This document shows positions 1-9,949 of a stretch of 64,000 bases of DNA, piece after piece; the first letter of the stretch is position 1; each line of letters opens with the position of its first letter. Below the pieces are notes generated by a model that did no database searches, had not been told where the DNA came from, and saw only the letters and a program-made list of their open reading frames with translations. Origin of the DNA: Streptomyces chryseus (GTDB lineage Bacteria; Actinomycetota; Actinomycetes; Streptomycetales; Streptomycetaceae). Both the position numbers and the translations under genes were made by a program. The stretch spans positions 248,001 through 312,000 of the forward strand of contig NZ_BMVO01000001.1 of assembly GCF_014650755.1 (NCBI RefSeq). The letters run 5' to 3'.

Positions 1-1314
1 TTCGACGACTTCGCCGCCGCGGCGCGCGACGCCGACTGGGACGAGACGCTCGCCGCCACCGGCCTGGAGCGCGCCAGGATCGAGCAGGCCCTCGCCATGG
101 TCCTCGCTTCGAAGCGCACGATCGTGTGCTGGGCCATGGGTCTGACCCAGCACAAGCACGCGGTGCCGACCATCCGCGAAGTCGTCAACTTCCTTCTGCT
201 GCGGGGCAACATCGGCCGCCCCGGCGCGGGCGTGTGCCCGGTGCGCGGCCACTCCAACGTGCAGGGCGACCGCACGATGGGCATCTTCGAGCGCCCCGCC
301 CCCGCCTTCCTCGACGCGCTCGACAAGGAATTCGGGATCACCTCGCCGCGCCACCACGGATTCGACGTCGTACGGTCCATCCAGGCCCTGCGCGACGGCG
401 AGGCCAAGGTCTTCTTCGCCATGGGCGGCAACTTCGTCGGCGCGACCCCCGACACCGACGTCACCGAGGCCGCGATGCGCCGCGCCCGGCTGACCGTCCA
501 CGTGTCGACGAAGCTCAACCGCTCGCACGCTGTCACCGGCGCCCGCGCGCTGATCCTGCCGACCCTCGGACGTTCCGACAAGGACGTCCAGGCGGGGGGC
601 AAGCAGTTCGTCACGGTCGAGGACTCCATGGGCATGGTGCACGCCTCGCGCGGCAATCTCACCCCCGCGAGCCCGCACCTGCTGTCCGAGCCGGCCATCG
701 TCGCCCGCCTGGCCCGCGCGGTCCTCGGACCCGCCTCCGCCACACCGTGGGAGGACTTCGAGAAGGACTACGGCACGATCCGCGACCGCATCTCCCGTGT
801 CGTCCCCGGCTTCGAGGACTTCAACGCACGCGTCGCCCGCCCCGGCGGCTTCACCCTGCCGCACGGCCCGCGCGACGCGCGGCGCTTCACCACCGACACC
901 GGCAAGGCCAACTTCACCGCCGCGCCCGTCGAGTACCCCGCGCTCCCCGAAGGCCGGCTGCTGCTCCAGACGCTGCGCTCGCACGACCAGTACAACACCA
1001 CGATCTACGGCCTCGACGACCGGTACCGGGGCATCAGGGGCGGCCGCCGCGTCGTTCTCGTCAACCCCGACGACGCCCGCGCGCTGGGCCTCGCCGACGG
1101 GGCGTACGCCGACCTCGTCAGCGAGTGGAAGGACGGCGTCGAGCGACGCGCCCCCGGCTTCCGCGTGGTGCACTACCCGACCGCGCGCGGCTGCGCCGCC
1201 GCGTACTACCCGGAGACCAACGTCCTGGTGCCGCTGGACGCCACCGCGGACACCAGCAACACCCCCGCGAGCAAGTCCGTCGTCGTACGTCTGGAACAAT
1301 CACCCACCGCCTAA
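1..1314 (+). CDS. FdhF/YdeP-type molybdopterin oxidoreductase, C-terminal part
   Basis: The gene is open from the left edge of the window in frame 1, so the start and the N-terminal molybdopterin domain lie outside. The visible 437 residues look like the C-terminal two thirds of an FdhF/YdeP-family oxidoreductase: the stretch CPVRGHSNVQGDRTMG near residues 78-93, a KLNRSHAVTGA segment, and a C-terminal beta-barrel-like dinucleotide-binding domain containing LRSHDQYNTTIYGLDDRYRG. The family is related to formate dehydrogenase alpha subunits, but the substrate of the YdeP branch is unclear. The protein ends at TAA 1312-1314. A thioesterase gene follows 50 bp downstream on the same strand. Family assignment is firm; the reaction is not known. 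Confidence 0.88.
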   Translation, partial: FDDFAAAARDADWDETLAATGLERARIEQALAMVLASKRTIVCWAMGLTQHKHAVPTIREVVNFLLLRGNIGRPGAGVCPVRGHSNVQGDRTMGIFERPAPAFLDALDKEFGITSPRHHGFDVVRSIQALRDGEAKVFFAMGGNFVGATPDTDVTEAAMRRARLTVHVSTKLNRSHAVTGARALILPTLGRSDKDVQAGGKQFVTVEDSMGMVHASRGNLTPASPHLLSEPAIVARLARAVLGPASATPWEDFEKDYGTIRDRISRVVPGFEDFNARVARPGGFTLPHGPRDARRFTTDTGKANFTAAPVEYPALPEGRLLLQTLRSHDQYNTTIYGLDDRYRGIRGGRRVVLVNPDDARALGLADGAYADLVSEWKDGVERRAPGFRVVHYPTARGCAAAYYPETNVLVPLDATADTSNTPASKSVVVRLEQSPTA

Positions 1315-1364
1315 GCGTTTGCTTATGGACGTTGAACGCCGCACGACGATCGGAGCCGGGCCCC

Positions 1365-1835
1365 ATGGGCGAGCAGAGCGCAGCTGTGAAGTTCCCGCAA
1401 GAGGTCATCGACGAGTACGCCCAGCTGGGCGTGGACCTGCCCGCCCTCTTCTCGGCCGGCGACCTCGGCACCCGCATGGGCGTACGCATCGTCGAGGCGT
1501 CGGCGGAGCGCGTCGTCGGCACGATGCCCGTCGAGGGCAACACCCAGCCGTACGGCCTGCTGCACGGCGGGGCGTCCGCCGTCCTCGCCGAGACCCTCGG
1601 CTCGATCGGCTCCATGCTGCACGGCGGCGCCTCCAAGATCGCCGTCGGCGTGGACCTCAACTGCACCCACCACCGGGGCGCCCGCAGCGGCCTGGTGACC
1701 GGCGTGGCCACCCCGGTCCACCGGGGGCGCTCCACCGCGACGTACGAGATCGTGATCACGGACGAGCACGACAAGCGGGTCTGCACGGCCCGCCTGACCT
1801 GCCTGCTGCGCGACGCCGACGGCATGAAGGGCTGA
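1365..1835 (+). CDS. PaaI-family hotdog thioesterase
   Basis: A 156-residue single hotdog domain of normal length for the PaaI/YdiI thioesterase group, which hydrolyses acyl-CoA or aryl-CoA thioesters in the cytoplasm. The signature GLLHGGASAVLAETLGS lies near residues 65-81, with the HGG that opens the central helix and the acidic residue (E) following in that helix. The ATG at 1365 was chosen because the open frame upstream only shadows the oxidoreductase gene. It follows that gene by 50 bp and may share its transcript. The substrate cannot be read from the sequence; phenylacetyl-CoA type and 1,4-dihydroxy-2-naphthoyl-CoA type enzymes look alike at this level. Confidence 0.88.
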   Translation: MGEQSAAVKFPQEVIDEYAQLGVDLPALFSAGDLGTRMGVRIVEASAERVVGTMPVEGNTQPYGLLHGGASAVLAETLGSIGSMLHGGASKIAVGVDLNCTHHRGARSGLVTGVATPVHRGRSTATYEIVITDEHDKRVCTARLTCLLRDADGMKG

Positions 1836-2110
1836 CCCACCGGTCACCGACAGCCCCGCGGCGTCGCCCGGCCGAGGAGCGTCACGTGCTCCCCGGCCGG
1901 GCGAAGCGCCTCCCGACGCCCCGGGCGCCTACGGCCCCTCCCCAGGACCCGCGCGACGCGCGGCCCATGGGGTGCGTCCGGCCTCCCGCCATCGGACGCC
2001 GACGGCCGCAACGACCCTCTCCCCCGGCCCACTTGCCCCTACGGCGCATGCGCTGAGCGACTCGCATCCGTGCCGTCGCGAAGCCGCCGCAAGACCGTCG
2101 CTCCGCCCTG
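1836..2110. other. Intergenic region, no gene recognised
   Basis: The stretch between the thioesterase and the lipoprotein gene is GC-rich and has no open frame with a convincing start and codon bias. I see no clear terminator hairpin or repeat. Its right end runs into the lipoprotein promoter. Confidence 0.5.
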
Positions 2111-2139
2111 TTGTGTCACAGATCGTGACGACCTAGCGT
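2111..2139 (+). promoter_or_regulatory. Sigma-HrdB-type promoter for a leaderless lipoprotein mRNA
   Basis: A -35 box TTGTGT at 2111-2116, a 17-bp spacer and a -10 box TAGCGT at 2134-2139 precede the ATG at 2146 by exactly six bases. Transcription would therefore start at or next to the A of the start codon. No Shine-Dalgarno sequence lies between the -10 box and the ATG. The -10 box and spacing fit the Streptomyces housekeeping consensus. Confidence 0.65.
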
Positions 2140-2145
2140 TTCCGT

Positions 2146-2547
2146 ATGGAGACCGGACCGCACGCTCGGGCCAGGCGCACCGCCTTCGCACTCCTGGCCG
2201 CGCTGGTCGTCACGGGCTGCTCGCAGGGCCGGCCGGCCGCCGGGCCCACGATGTCGCCCCCTTCCCCGCAGAGGACCTCACCGGAGGAGATCTGCGCGGA
2301 ACTCGTCTCCTACTGGGCCAAAGAGACACTCAAAGGCGGTAAGTGGGCAGGGCTCGACTGGGAACAGAAGGGCCTGTCCAACGCGCAGTACGCCTTGCAC
2401 GAGCAGATCGTTTCCGCAGGCCGCACCGAGGCGAAGCGCCACGGAATGGCGTCGGCCCTGAGGCTGGTCGACGGCCTCGCGCTGCGGGAATGCGCCTCCC
2501 AGGGCGGCGCCACGGCCAACTCGGAGAACTGGCGCCCGCCCGGATGA
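2146..2547 (+). CDS. Small putative lipoprotein
   Basis: A 133-residue protein starting with basic residues (HARARR), a hydrophobic stretch at about 13-22 and a lipobox VTGC with the lipidated cysteine at residue 25, so it should be anchored to the outer face of the membrane. The mature part begins with a Pro/Ser-rich linker and then a single mostly helical domain with two cysteines (PEEICAEL and LRECASQG) that could form a disulfide. I recognise no catalytic motif. It has its own promoter and appears to be translated from a leaderless mRNA. Codon usage is typical of the surrounding genes, which supports it being real. Function unknown. Confidence 0.75.
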   Translation: METGPHARARRTAFALLAALVVTGCSQGRPAAGPTMSPPSPQRTSPEEICAELVSYWAKETLKGGKWAGLDWEQKGLSNAQYALHEQIVSAGRTEAKRHGMASALRLVDGLALRECASQGGATANSENWRPPG

Positions 2548-3098
2548 GCCGCAGTGCCCCCGGTCCGCCGATTCCACCCAACAGGCAGCGGCGGAAAGGC
2601 CGTTGACCGCCCGACTCCCCCGCGCGGCGCCCGCGCCACCCTTCCGCGCGCGCGACGACGAGGATGCCGGGCGCAAGGGACCTGTCCCGCACGGTCGTAA
2701 CAGTGCGTAACAAGAAACCAATCGATGGCGCGTGCACGGCATCGCACGCCGACCCTGTCCGCGATCCGGCCGACGCCTTCCGGCCACCCCCCGGCCGCCG
2801 CGACCATGATCGCAACGAGCGCCGTAGCGGAACTGCGCGTTCTCAGCATGTGGGATCTTCCGCCGGTGAGGTTATCGACGGATGTGTCCACACTGCCCTA
2901 CGCAGCGTTGGCCTTGGCATAACAAGAGAGTCACATCCTGACTTCACACCTCCACGACCCCTCCACCTCCGCCTAGAGTCACGGCCAGTCACCGCGCCGC
3001 CGGGCGCGTCTGCTGCACGGCCCCTGTTTCGACCAGTACGGCCCGGCGATCGTCACGGCACCTCAGCAGAGGAGGCCGCGCCAGGGAAAGGACCTTTC
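2548..3098. other. Upstream region of the liv operon
   Basis: About 550 bp lie between the lipoprotein gene and the binding-protein gene. An open frame runs through it into the binding-protein gene, but its start lacks a ribosome site and its product looks like random arginine/proline-rich sequence, so I treat it as noncoding. A possible -10 box TAGAGT is at 2974-2979, with no good -35 at the right distance. The region is probably a long promoter and 5' leader; nothing more specific is visible. Confidence 0.45.
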
Positions 3099-4334
3099 GT
3101 GCGACACCGTTCTTTGCTCATACTCACCACAGCGCTCACGACCGGAGCACTGACTCTCACCGCATGTGGTTCGCGCGACGACAACAAGGGCGGCGGCGAC
3201 GACAGCGGTAAGAAGACCACCGTCGTCATCGGTGTCGACGCACCGCTGACCGGCTCCCTCTCCGCGCTCGGCCAGGGCATCAAGAACTCCGTGGACCTCG
3301 CGGCCAAGACCGCGAACAAGAACAACGAAGTCCCCGGCATCGAGTTCAAGATCGAAGCCCTCGACGACCAGGCGGTTCCCGCCTCCGGCAAGGCCAACGC
3401 CGCCAAGCTCGTCGGCAACAAGGACGTCATCGGAGCCGTCGGCCCGCTGAACTCCGGCGTCGCCCAGTCCATGCAGGGCGACTTCGAGAAAGCCGGCGTC
3501 GTCCAGGTCTCCCCGGCCAACACCAACCCGGCGCTGAGCCAGGGCGACAACTGGGGCAAGGGCGAGTTCAAGCGCCCCTTCAAGACCTACTTCCGCACCG
3601 CCGCCACGGACGTCGTGCAGGGCAAGTTCGCCGCCCAGTACCTGTACAACGACGCCAAGAAGCGCAAGGTCTACGTCGTCGACGACAAGCAGACCTACGG
3701 CGCCGGCCTCGCCGCGATCTTCTCCGCCGAATTCAAGCGGCTCGGTGGCAAGATCGCCGGCACCGACCACGTCACGGTGAAGGAGACCGACTTCTCCAGC
3801 ACCGCCGACAAGGTCAAGTCGTCGAAGGCCGACTCCGTCTACTTCGGCGGCCAGTACCCCGAGGGCGGCCTGCTCTCCGACCAGATCAAGAAGACCGGCG
3901 CCAAGATCCCCACCATGGGCGGCGACGGCATCTACGACCCGGCCTTCATCAGCGCCTCCGGCGTGGCCAACGACGGTGACTTCGCGACCTCCATCGGCTA
4001 CCCGGTCGAGAAGCTCCCGACGGCCAAGAAGTTCATCGCCGACTACGAGGCCGCCGGCTACAAGGACCCCTACGCGGCCTACGGCGGTTACTCGTACGAC
4101 GCGGGCTGGGCCATCATCCAGGCCGTCAAGTCCGTCGTCGCCGCCAACGACGGCAAGCTGCCGGCGGACGCGCGCGCCAAGGTCGTCGAGGCCATGGCCA
4201 AGGTCTCCTTCGACGGTGTGACCGGCAAGGTCGCCTTCGACGAGTACGGCGACACGACGAACAAGCAGCTCACCGTCTACAAGGTCGAAGGCAAGGTCTG
4301 GAAGGACGTCAAGTCCGCCACCTTCGAGGACTGA
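3099..4334 (+). CDS. livK: Branched-chain amino acid ABC transporter, substrate-binding lipoprotein
   Basis: The 411-residue product is a periplasmic-binding-protein type 6 (LivJ/LivK) protein. It has a signal peptide with lipobox LTAC (Cys23), followed by VIGVDAPLTGSLSALGQGI and the paired alpha/beta lobes of the family up to the C-terminal GKVAFDEYGDTTNKQLTVYKV. It should capture a branched-chain amino acid or similar ligand outside the cell and deliver it to the permeases encoded next. The GTG at 3099 was chosen because GGAAAGGA sits just upstream and the signal peptide starts there; the longer open frame adds non-protein-like sequence. A strong hairpin separates it from the permease gene, which would let the binding protein be made in excess. 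Confidence 0.93.
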   Translation: MRHRSLLILTTALTTGALTLTACGSRDDNKGGGDDSGKKTTVVIGVDAPLTGSLSALGQGIKNSVDLAAKTANKNNEVPGIEFKIEALDDQAVPASGKANAAKLVGNKDVIGAVGPLNSGVAQSMQGDFEKAGVVQVSPANTNPALSQGDNWGKGEFKRPFKTYFRTAATDVVQGKFAAQYLYNDAKKRKVYVVDDKQTYGAGLAAIFSAEFKRLGGKIAGTDHVTVKETDFSSTADKVKSSKADSVYFGGQYPEGGLLSDQIKKTGAKIPTMGGDGIYDPAFISASGVANDGDFATSIGYPVEKLPTAKKFIADYEAAGYKDPYAAYGGYSYDAGWAIIQAVKSVVAANDGKLPADARAKVVEAMAKVSFDGVTGKVAFDEYGDTTNKQLTVYKVEGKVWKDVKSATFED

Positions 4335-4403
4335 TCCACGGCACAGTCCCCGCTCCACAGCACCACCCGCAGTACCCGCAGTACCCGCACAACCTGACCC
4401 ACA

Positions 4404-4435
4404 CCGCGCGAGGGCGCAACAGCGCCCTCGCGCGG
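4404..4435 (+). terminator. Strong intra-operon hairpin after the binding-protein gene
   Basis: A perfect 14-bp inverted repeat (arms 4404-4417 and 4422-4435) around an AACA tetraloop. It lacks a long U tract, as is usual in Streptomyces. It is placed between the binding-protein gene and the permeases, where a partial terminator or mRNA-stabilising stem would raise the binding-protein to permease ratio. A short direct repeat of GCAGTACCC lies just before it. Confidence 0.75.
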
Positions 4436-4469
4436 AGTCATATCCGACAAGCTCATCGGAGGCCCTGCG

Positions 4470-5402
4470 GTGCACGAACTGCCGCAACAGCTGGCCAACG
4501 GCCTTGCCCTCGGCGCCCTGTATGGCCTTATAGCCATCGGGTACACCATGGTGTACGGCATCGTCCAGCTCATCAACTTCGCCCACGGCGAGATCTTCAT
4601 GATCGGGGGCTTCGGCGCCCTCACCGCCTACATCGCGCTCCCCAGCGGAACGTCGCTTCTCGTGGCCATTCCCCTCATGATCGTCGGCGGAGCCATCGCA
4701 TCCGTCGCCGTCGCCACCGCCGCGGAACGCTTCGCCTACCGACCGCTGCGCAACGCGCCACGGCTGGCCCCGCTCATCACCGCAATCGGCCTCTCGATTG
4801 TTCTCCAGCAGCTTGTCTGGGGCCTCTACCCCGACGCGAAGAAGCCGCGCAGCTTCCCCGAGATCCAGGGCGAGTCGTTCAAGATCTTCGACAACCTGTA
4901 CCTCCAGCGCGCCGACGCCTTCGTCCTCGTCCTCGCCCCCGCGTGCATGCTCGCCCTCGGCCTCTTCGTCGCCAAGAGCCGCAGCGGCCGCGCCATGCAG
5001 GCCACCGCGCAGGACCCCGACACGGCGAAGCTCATGGGCATCAACACCGACCGCATCATCGTGATGGCCTTCGCCATCGGCGCCGCGTTCGCCGCCGTCG
5101 CCGCCGTCGCGTACGGCGTCGACAAGGGCCAGATCAACTTCGAGATGGGCTTCATCCTCGGGCTGAAGGCCTTCACCGCCGCCGTCCTCGGCGGCATCGG
5201 CAACATCTACGGAGCCATGGTCGGCGGAGTCGTCCTCGGCCTCGCGGAATCCCTCTCGATCGCCTACATCGAAGAGATTCCCGGGATGCAGCAGCTCGGC
5301 GGCGGCGCTTGGGCCAACGTCTGGGCATTCGTACTTCTCATCGTCGTGCTCCTCGTCAGGCCACAGGGCCTGCTCGGCGAGCGCGTCGCGGATCGGGCGT
5401 GA
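4470..5402 (+). CDS. livH: Branched-chain amino acid ABC transporter permease LivH
   Basis: A 310-residue inner-membrane permease of the LivH type. It begins LANGLALGALYGLIAIGYTMVYGIVQLINFAHGE, the hallmark N-terminal helix and loop of the family, and has about eight hydrophobic segments. The EAA-like coupling region, with sequence around ATAQDPDTAKLMGIN near residues 177-191, would contact the ATPases. The start is GTG at 4470 with GGAGG about 10 bp upstream. It follows the binding-protein gene after a hairpin and precedes livM by five bases. Length is normal for the family. It forms the translocation pore together with LivM. Confidence 0.93.
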   Translation: MHELPQQLANGLALGALYGLIAIGYTMVYGIVQLINFAHGEIFMIGGFGALTAYIALPSGTSLLVAIPLMIVGGAIASVAVATAAERFAYRPLRNAPRLAPLITAIGLSIVLQQLVWGLYPDAKKPRSFPEIQGESFKIFDNLYLQRADAFVLVLAPACMLALGLFVAKSRSGRAMQATAQDPDTAKLMGINTDRIIVMAFAIGAAFAAVAAVAYGVDKGQINFEMGFILGLKAFTAAVLGGIGNIYGAMVGGVVLGLAESLSIAYIEEIPGMQQLGGGAWANVWAFVLLIVVLLVRPQGLLGERVADRA

Positions 5403-5407
5403 GAGCC

Positions 5408-7137
5408 ATGACAACCGACACCACGACAGCCAAGACGGCGACCGCCGACACCGGCGCCCGCGCCGACCTCTTCCGCTGGATCATCGCCGCGGGCGGCCTC
5501 GCCACCGTCGCCAGCACCTTCATGTCCTGGACCTACACCGACGAGTTCCCCGGCGACCTCACGGTCTACGGATACCCGGGCGGCCTCCAGGTCCTCACCC
5601 TCGTCGCGGGCCTCCTCACCACCCTGTACGCCCTCGCCGCACAGGACTTCAAGGGCCTGCGCTGGCTCGCGCCCACCGGCACGACCAAGGCCCTGCGCCT
5701 CCTCGCGCTCGGCGCGTTCGGCACCACCTGGTTCACGGTCGTCGCCATCGCCGTCGAACTCGGCGGCGTCGTCAACCTCGAACCCGGCGGCTTCGTCGCG
5801 GCCGTGGCCTCCGCCATCCCCGTCGCCGCGGCGTTCCAGCTGCCCGACGACACCCGCAAGGCCAAGCGCCCCAAGGAACTCGCCTCCTGGGCCGAGATCC
5901 TGATCATCGTCGCCGCCTTCGCGATCGGCCTGTTCGTCGTCACCTACGGCATCGACACCGAGTACGCCGAACTCTTCACCGGCTACATGATCACCGCAGG
6001 CTTCGCCATCGCCGCCCTCTTCAAGGCCGGCCTCATGGCACGGCTCTCGGGGCTCACGGCCAAGTACCGCTCCATCGCCGTGGCAGCCGCCTTCGTCGCC
6101 GCGGCCGCGTTCCCCTTCACCCAGAACACCGACCAGTTCACCCTCATCGCGGTCAACATCCTCATCTTCGCGACCGTCGCACTCGGGCTGAACATCGTCG
6201 TCGGCCTCGCCGGACTCCTCGACCTCGGATACGTCGCCTTCCTCGGCGTCGGCGCCTACACCGCCGCACTGGTGTCGGGCACCACCGCATCCGCCTTCGA
6301 CGTCCAGTTCCCCTTCTGGGCATCCGTCCTCACCGGCGGCGCCGTCTCCCTGATCTTCGGCGTCGTCATCGGCGCCCCGACCCTGCGGCTGCGCGGCGAC
6401 TACCTCGCCATCGTGACCCTCGGCTTCGGCGAGATCTTCCGCATCACCGTCGGCAACCTCGACGGCGTGTCCGGACCGCAGGTCACCAACGGCCCCAACG
6501 GCGTACCGAACGTCCCCGACCTCGTCTTCTTCGGATACGACTTCGGTGAATCCCACACCGTCGCCGGCTTCGAACTCGGCTCGTACGCCAACTACTACCT
6601 GCTGATGCTGCTCGCGATGATCCTCGTGGTCCTCGTCTTCAGCCGCGCCGGCAGCTCCCGCATCGGCCGCGCCTGGGTCGCCATCCGCGAGGACGAGACC
6701 GCCGCCACCGCCATGGGCATCAACGGCTTCCGGGTCAAGCTCATCGCCTTCGCCCTCGGCGCCACCCTCGCCGGCCTCGCCGGCACCGTCCAGGCACACG
6801 TCCAGAGCACCGTGGTCCCCGAGATGTACGTCTTCGCGGGCCCCGTACCGCCGAACTCCGCCTTCCTCCTCGCCGCCGTCATCCTCGGCGGCATGGGAAC
6901 CATCAGCGGACCCCTCATCGGCGCCACACTCCTGTACATGATCCCGGCCAAGCTGCAGTTCCTCCAGGACTACCAGCTCCTCGGCTTCGGCATCGCGCTG
7001 ATCCTGCTCATGCGGTTCCGCCCCGAAGGCCTCATCGCCAACCGGCGCGCCCAGCTCGAGTACCACGAGACCGACCAACTCGACGTACCGGACAAGGGCC
7101 TGACCGACTCCGGCGTCGGCATCACGAAGGCGGGGGC

Positions 7138-7141
<4 letters not shown>
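5408..7141 (+). CDS. livM: Branched-chain amino acid ABC transporter permease LivM, extended form
   Basis: A 577-residue membrane protein. The last ~370 residues are a standard LivM permease, starting around AVNILIFATVALGLNIVVGLAGLLDLGYVAF and including the coupling loop AIREDETAATAMGIN. Ahead of it is an N-terminal extension of about 200 residues with several further hydrophobic segments (for example IIAAGGLATVASTFMSW and LTLVAGLLTTLYALAA), which makes it longer than the roughly 350-430 residues of many LivM proteins. The ATG at 5408 lies five bases after livH, and the much longer open frame upstream is a shadow of livH. Its stop overlaps the livG GTG, indicating translational coupling. Confidence 0.92.
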
Positions 7142-8204
<1,063 letters not shown>

Positions 8205-8208
<4 letters not shown>

Positions 8209-8921
8209 CCGCTCTCCTCGAGGTCGAGGACCTCAGGGTCGCCTACGGCAAGATCGAAGCCGTCAAGGGCATCTCCTTCAGCGTCGAAGCCGGCCAGGTC
8301 GTCACCCTCATCGGCACCAACGGTGCGGGCAAGACCACCACCCTGCGCACCCTGTCCGGACTGCTCAAGCCCTCCGGCGGGCGCATCACCTTCGACGGGA
8401 AGCCGCTGAGCGGCGTCCCCGCCCACAAGATCGTGTCCCTCGGACTCGCCCACTCCCCCGAGGGCCGGCACATCTTCCCCCGCCTCACCATCACCGAGAA
8501 CCTCCAGCTCGGAGCGTTCCTGCGGACGGACAAAGCGGGCATCGAGAAGGACATCCAGCGCGCCTACGACCTCTTCCCCATCCTGGGTGAACGACGGAAG
8601 CAGGCCGCGGGAACCCTCTCGGGCGGTGAGCAGCAGATGCTGGCCATGGGACGCGCGCTCATGTCGCAGCCCAAGCTCCTGATGCTCGACGAGCCGTCGA
8701 TGGGCCTCTCCCCGATCATGATGCAGAAGATCATGGAGACCATCGTCGAACTCAAGGCCCAGGGCACCACGATCCTGCTCGTCGAGCAGAACGCCCAAGC
8801 CGCCCTCTCACTGGCGGACCAGGCGCACGTCATGGAGGTCGGCACCATCAAGCTGTCCGGCCCCGGCAGCGAACTGCTCCACGACGAGTCGGTCCGCAAG
8901 ACGTACCTCGGCGAGGACTGA
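8205..8921 (+). CDS. livF: Branched-chain amino acid ABC transporter ATPase LivF
   Basis: A 238-residue ABC ATPase of the LivF type: Walker A GTNGAGKTTTLRTLSG, the LivF-typical segment EGRHIFPRLTITENLQLGAF, signature LSGGEQQMLAMGRALM, Walker B LLMLDEPSMGLSP and the switch region LLVEQNAQAAL. Length is normal. GTG start at 8205 overlaps the livG stop (GTGA). It is the last gene of the transporter operon and is followed directly by a strong terminator. It would form the ATPase heterodimer with LivG. Confidence 0.95.
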
Positions 8922-8940
8922 CCGGACCGTACGTACGACG

Positions 8941-8980
8941 GAAGAGGCCGCCCCCACGCTGCGTGGGGGGCGGCCTCTTC
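8941..8980. terminator. Bidirectional terminator between livF and pdtaR
   Basis: A long hairpin with arms 8941-8959 and 8961-8980, a stem of about 19 bp with one bulged G and a very short loop, followed by CTTCCT. It separates the convergent livF and pdtaR genes and should stop transcription from both sides. Confidence 0.85.
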
Positions 8981-9008
8981 CTTCCTGCCAAGCTGCTTCG
9001 GCGAATTG

Positions 9009-9665
9009 CTACTCGCCCTTCGCGGCCTTCTTCTCCTCGGCGTCCTCGATGACCGCCTCCGCGACCTGCTGCATGGACAGGCGGCGGTCCATCGACGTCT
9101 TCTGGATCCAGCGGAACGCGGCCGGCTCCGTCAGCCCGTACTGCGTCTGCAGCACCGACTTCGCCCGGTCCACCAGTTTGCGCGTCTCCAGCCGCTGGGT
9201 GAGGTCCGCGACCTCGTTCTCCAGCGCCTTCAGCTCCGTGAACCGCGAGACGGCCATCTCGATGGCCGGTACGACGTCGCTCTTGCTGAACGGCTTCACG
9301 AGGTACGCCATCGCACCGGCGTCCCGGGCCCGCTCGACCAGGTCGCGCTGCGAGAACGCGGTCAGCATCAGGACGGGGGCGATGGATTCCTCGGTGATCT
9401 TCTCGGCGGCGGAGATCCCGTCGAGCACGGGCATCTTCACGTCGAGGATCACGAGGTCGGGCCGGTGCTCGCGAGCGAGCTCGATGGCCTGCTGCCCGTC
9501 ACCGGCCTCGCCGACGACCGCGTAGCCCTCTTCTTCGAGCATCTCTTTGAGGTCGAGGCGGATGAGGGCTTCGTCCTCGGCGATGACGACACGGGTCGTC
9601 AGCGGCGGGACGTGCGACTTGTTGTCGTCGTCGGCGACGGGCTGGGGCGACTCGGGGGTGGTCAC
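9009..9665 (-). CDS. pdtaR: ANTAR-domain response regulator PdtaR
   Basis: A 218-residue regulator with an N-terminal receiver domain (acidic pocket AEDEALI, phosphoacceptor Asp75 in LVILDVKMP, TAF and VKPF motifs) and a C-terminal ANTAR RNA-binding domain (VDRAKSVLQTQYGLTEPAAFRWIQKTSM). Such proteins bind paired hairpins in nascent mRNA and prevent termination after phosphorylation by a PdtaS-type kinase, which is not in this window. GTG at 9665 was preferred because GAGGAG lies seven bases upstream; the longer frame runs back into the tRNA. It is convergent with the liv operon and divergent from the tRNA gene. Confidence 0.93.
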   Translation of the reverse strand: MTTPESPQPVADDDNKSHVPPLTTRVVIAEDEALIRLDLKEMLEEEGYAVVGEAGDGQQAIELAREHRPDLVILDVKMPVLDGISAAEKITEESIAPVLMLTAFSQRDLVERARDAGAMAYLVKPFSKSDVVPAIEMAVSRFTELKALENEVADLTQRLETRKLVDRAKSVLQTQYGLTEPAAFRWIQKTSMDRRLSMQQVAEAVIEDAEEKKAAKGE

Positions 9666-9764
9666 GGGGCTCCTCGTTCCACGGCAGGTACAGCTCCCCA
9701 AGAGCCTACCTAGCTGCGGTATGGTGGACGCGCAGTGGGCCAGGGGAAACCTTGGATACCGCGA

Positions 9765-9839
9765 GCCCCGGTAGCCCAATTGGCAGCAGGCAATGGATTC
9801 AAAACCCATACAGTGTCGGTTCGAGTCCGACCCGGGGCA
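9765..9839 (+). tRNA. tRNA-Leu(CAA)-like gene with a short variable arm
   Basis: A cloverleaf can be drawn by eye: acceptor arms 9765-9771 and 9832-9838 pair perfectly (GCCCCGG with CCGGGGC), the D arm contains AATTGG, and the T arm GTCGG-TTCGAGT-CCGAC (9815-9831) is perfect. The anticodon arm is 9793-9809 with loop TTCAAAA, giving anticodon CAA (Leu) with U33 and purine 37. The bottom anticodon pair (A-C) is mismatched. The variable region is only about five bases (9810-9814), whereas normal bacterial tRNA-Leu has a long variable arm. CCA is not encoded. An HTH/LAGLIDADG gene starts 110 bp downstream. Confidence 0.85.
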
Positions 9840-9949
9840 CTTCTCCTTCGATTCCAAGGTTCATCTACAGGTTGGCGATCTTCACTCGCCCTGGTGAATG
9901 CGGTCGTGAATCAGTGCGAGATCGCGAAGATCCCGCCAGTCTCGCAATC

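Noticed and set aside
3063..5414. A 783-residue open frame on the minus strand opposite livK and livH
   Set aside because: It is a shadow of the genes on the plus strand; its composition is Asp/Glu/Gly/Val-rich without motifs and the plus-strand genes are unmistakable.
5264..7078. A 604-residue minus-strand open frame opposite livM
   Set aside because: Same pattern of GC-driven antisense open frame with repetitive Gly/Asp/Glu composition and no recognisable domain.
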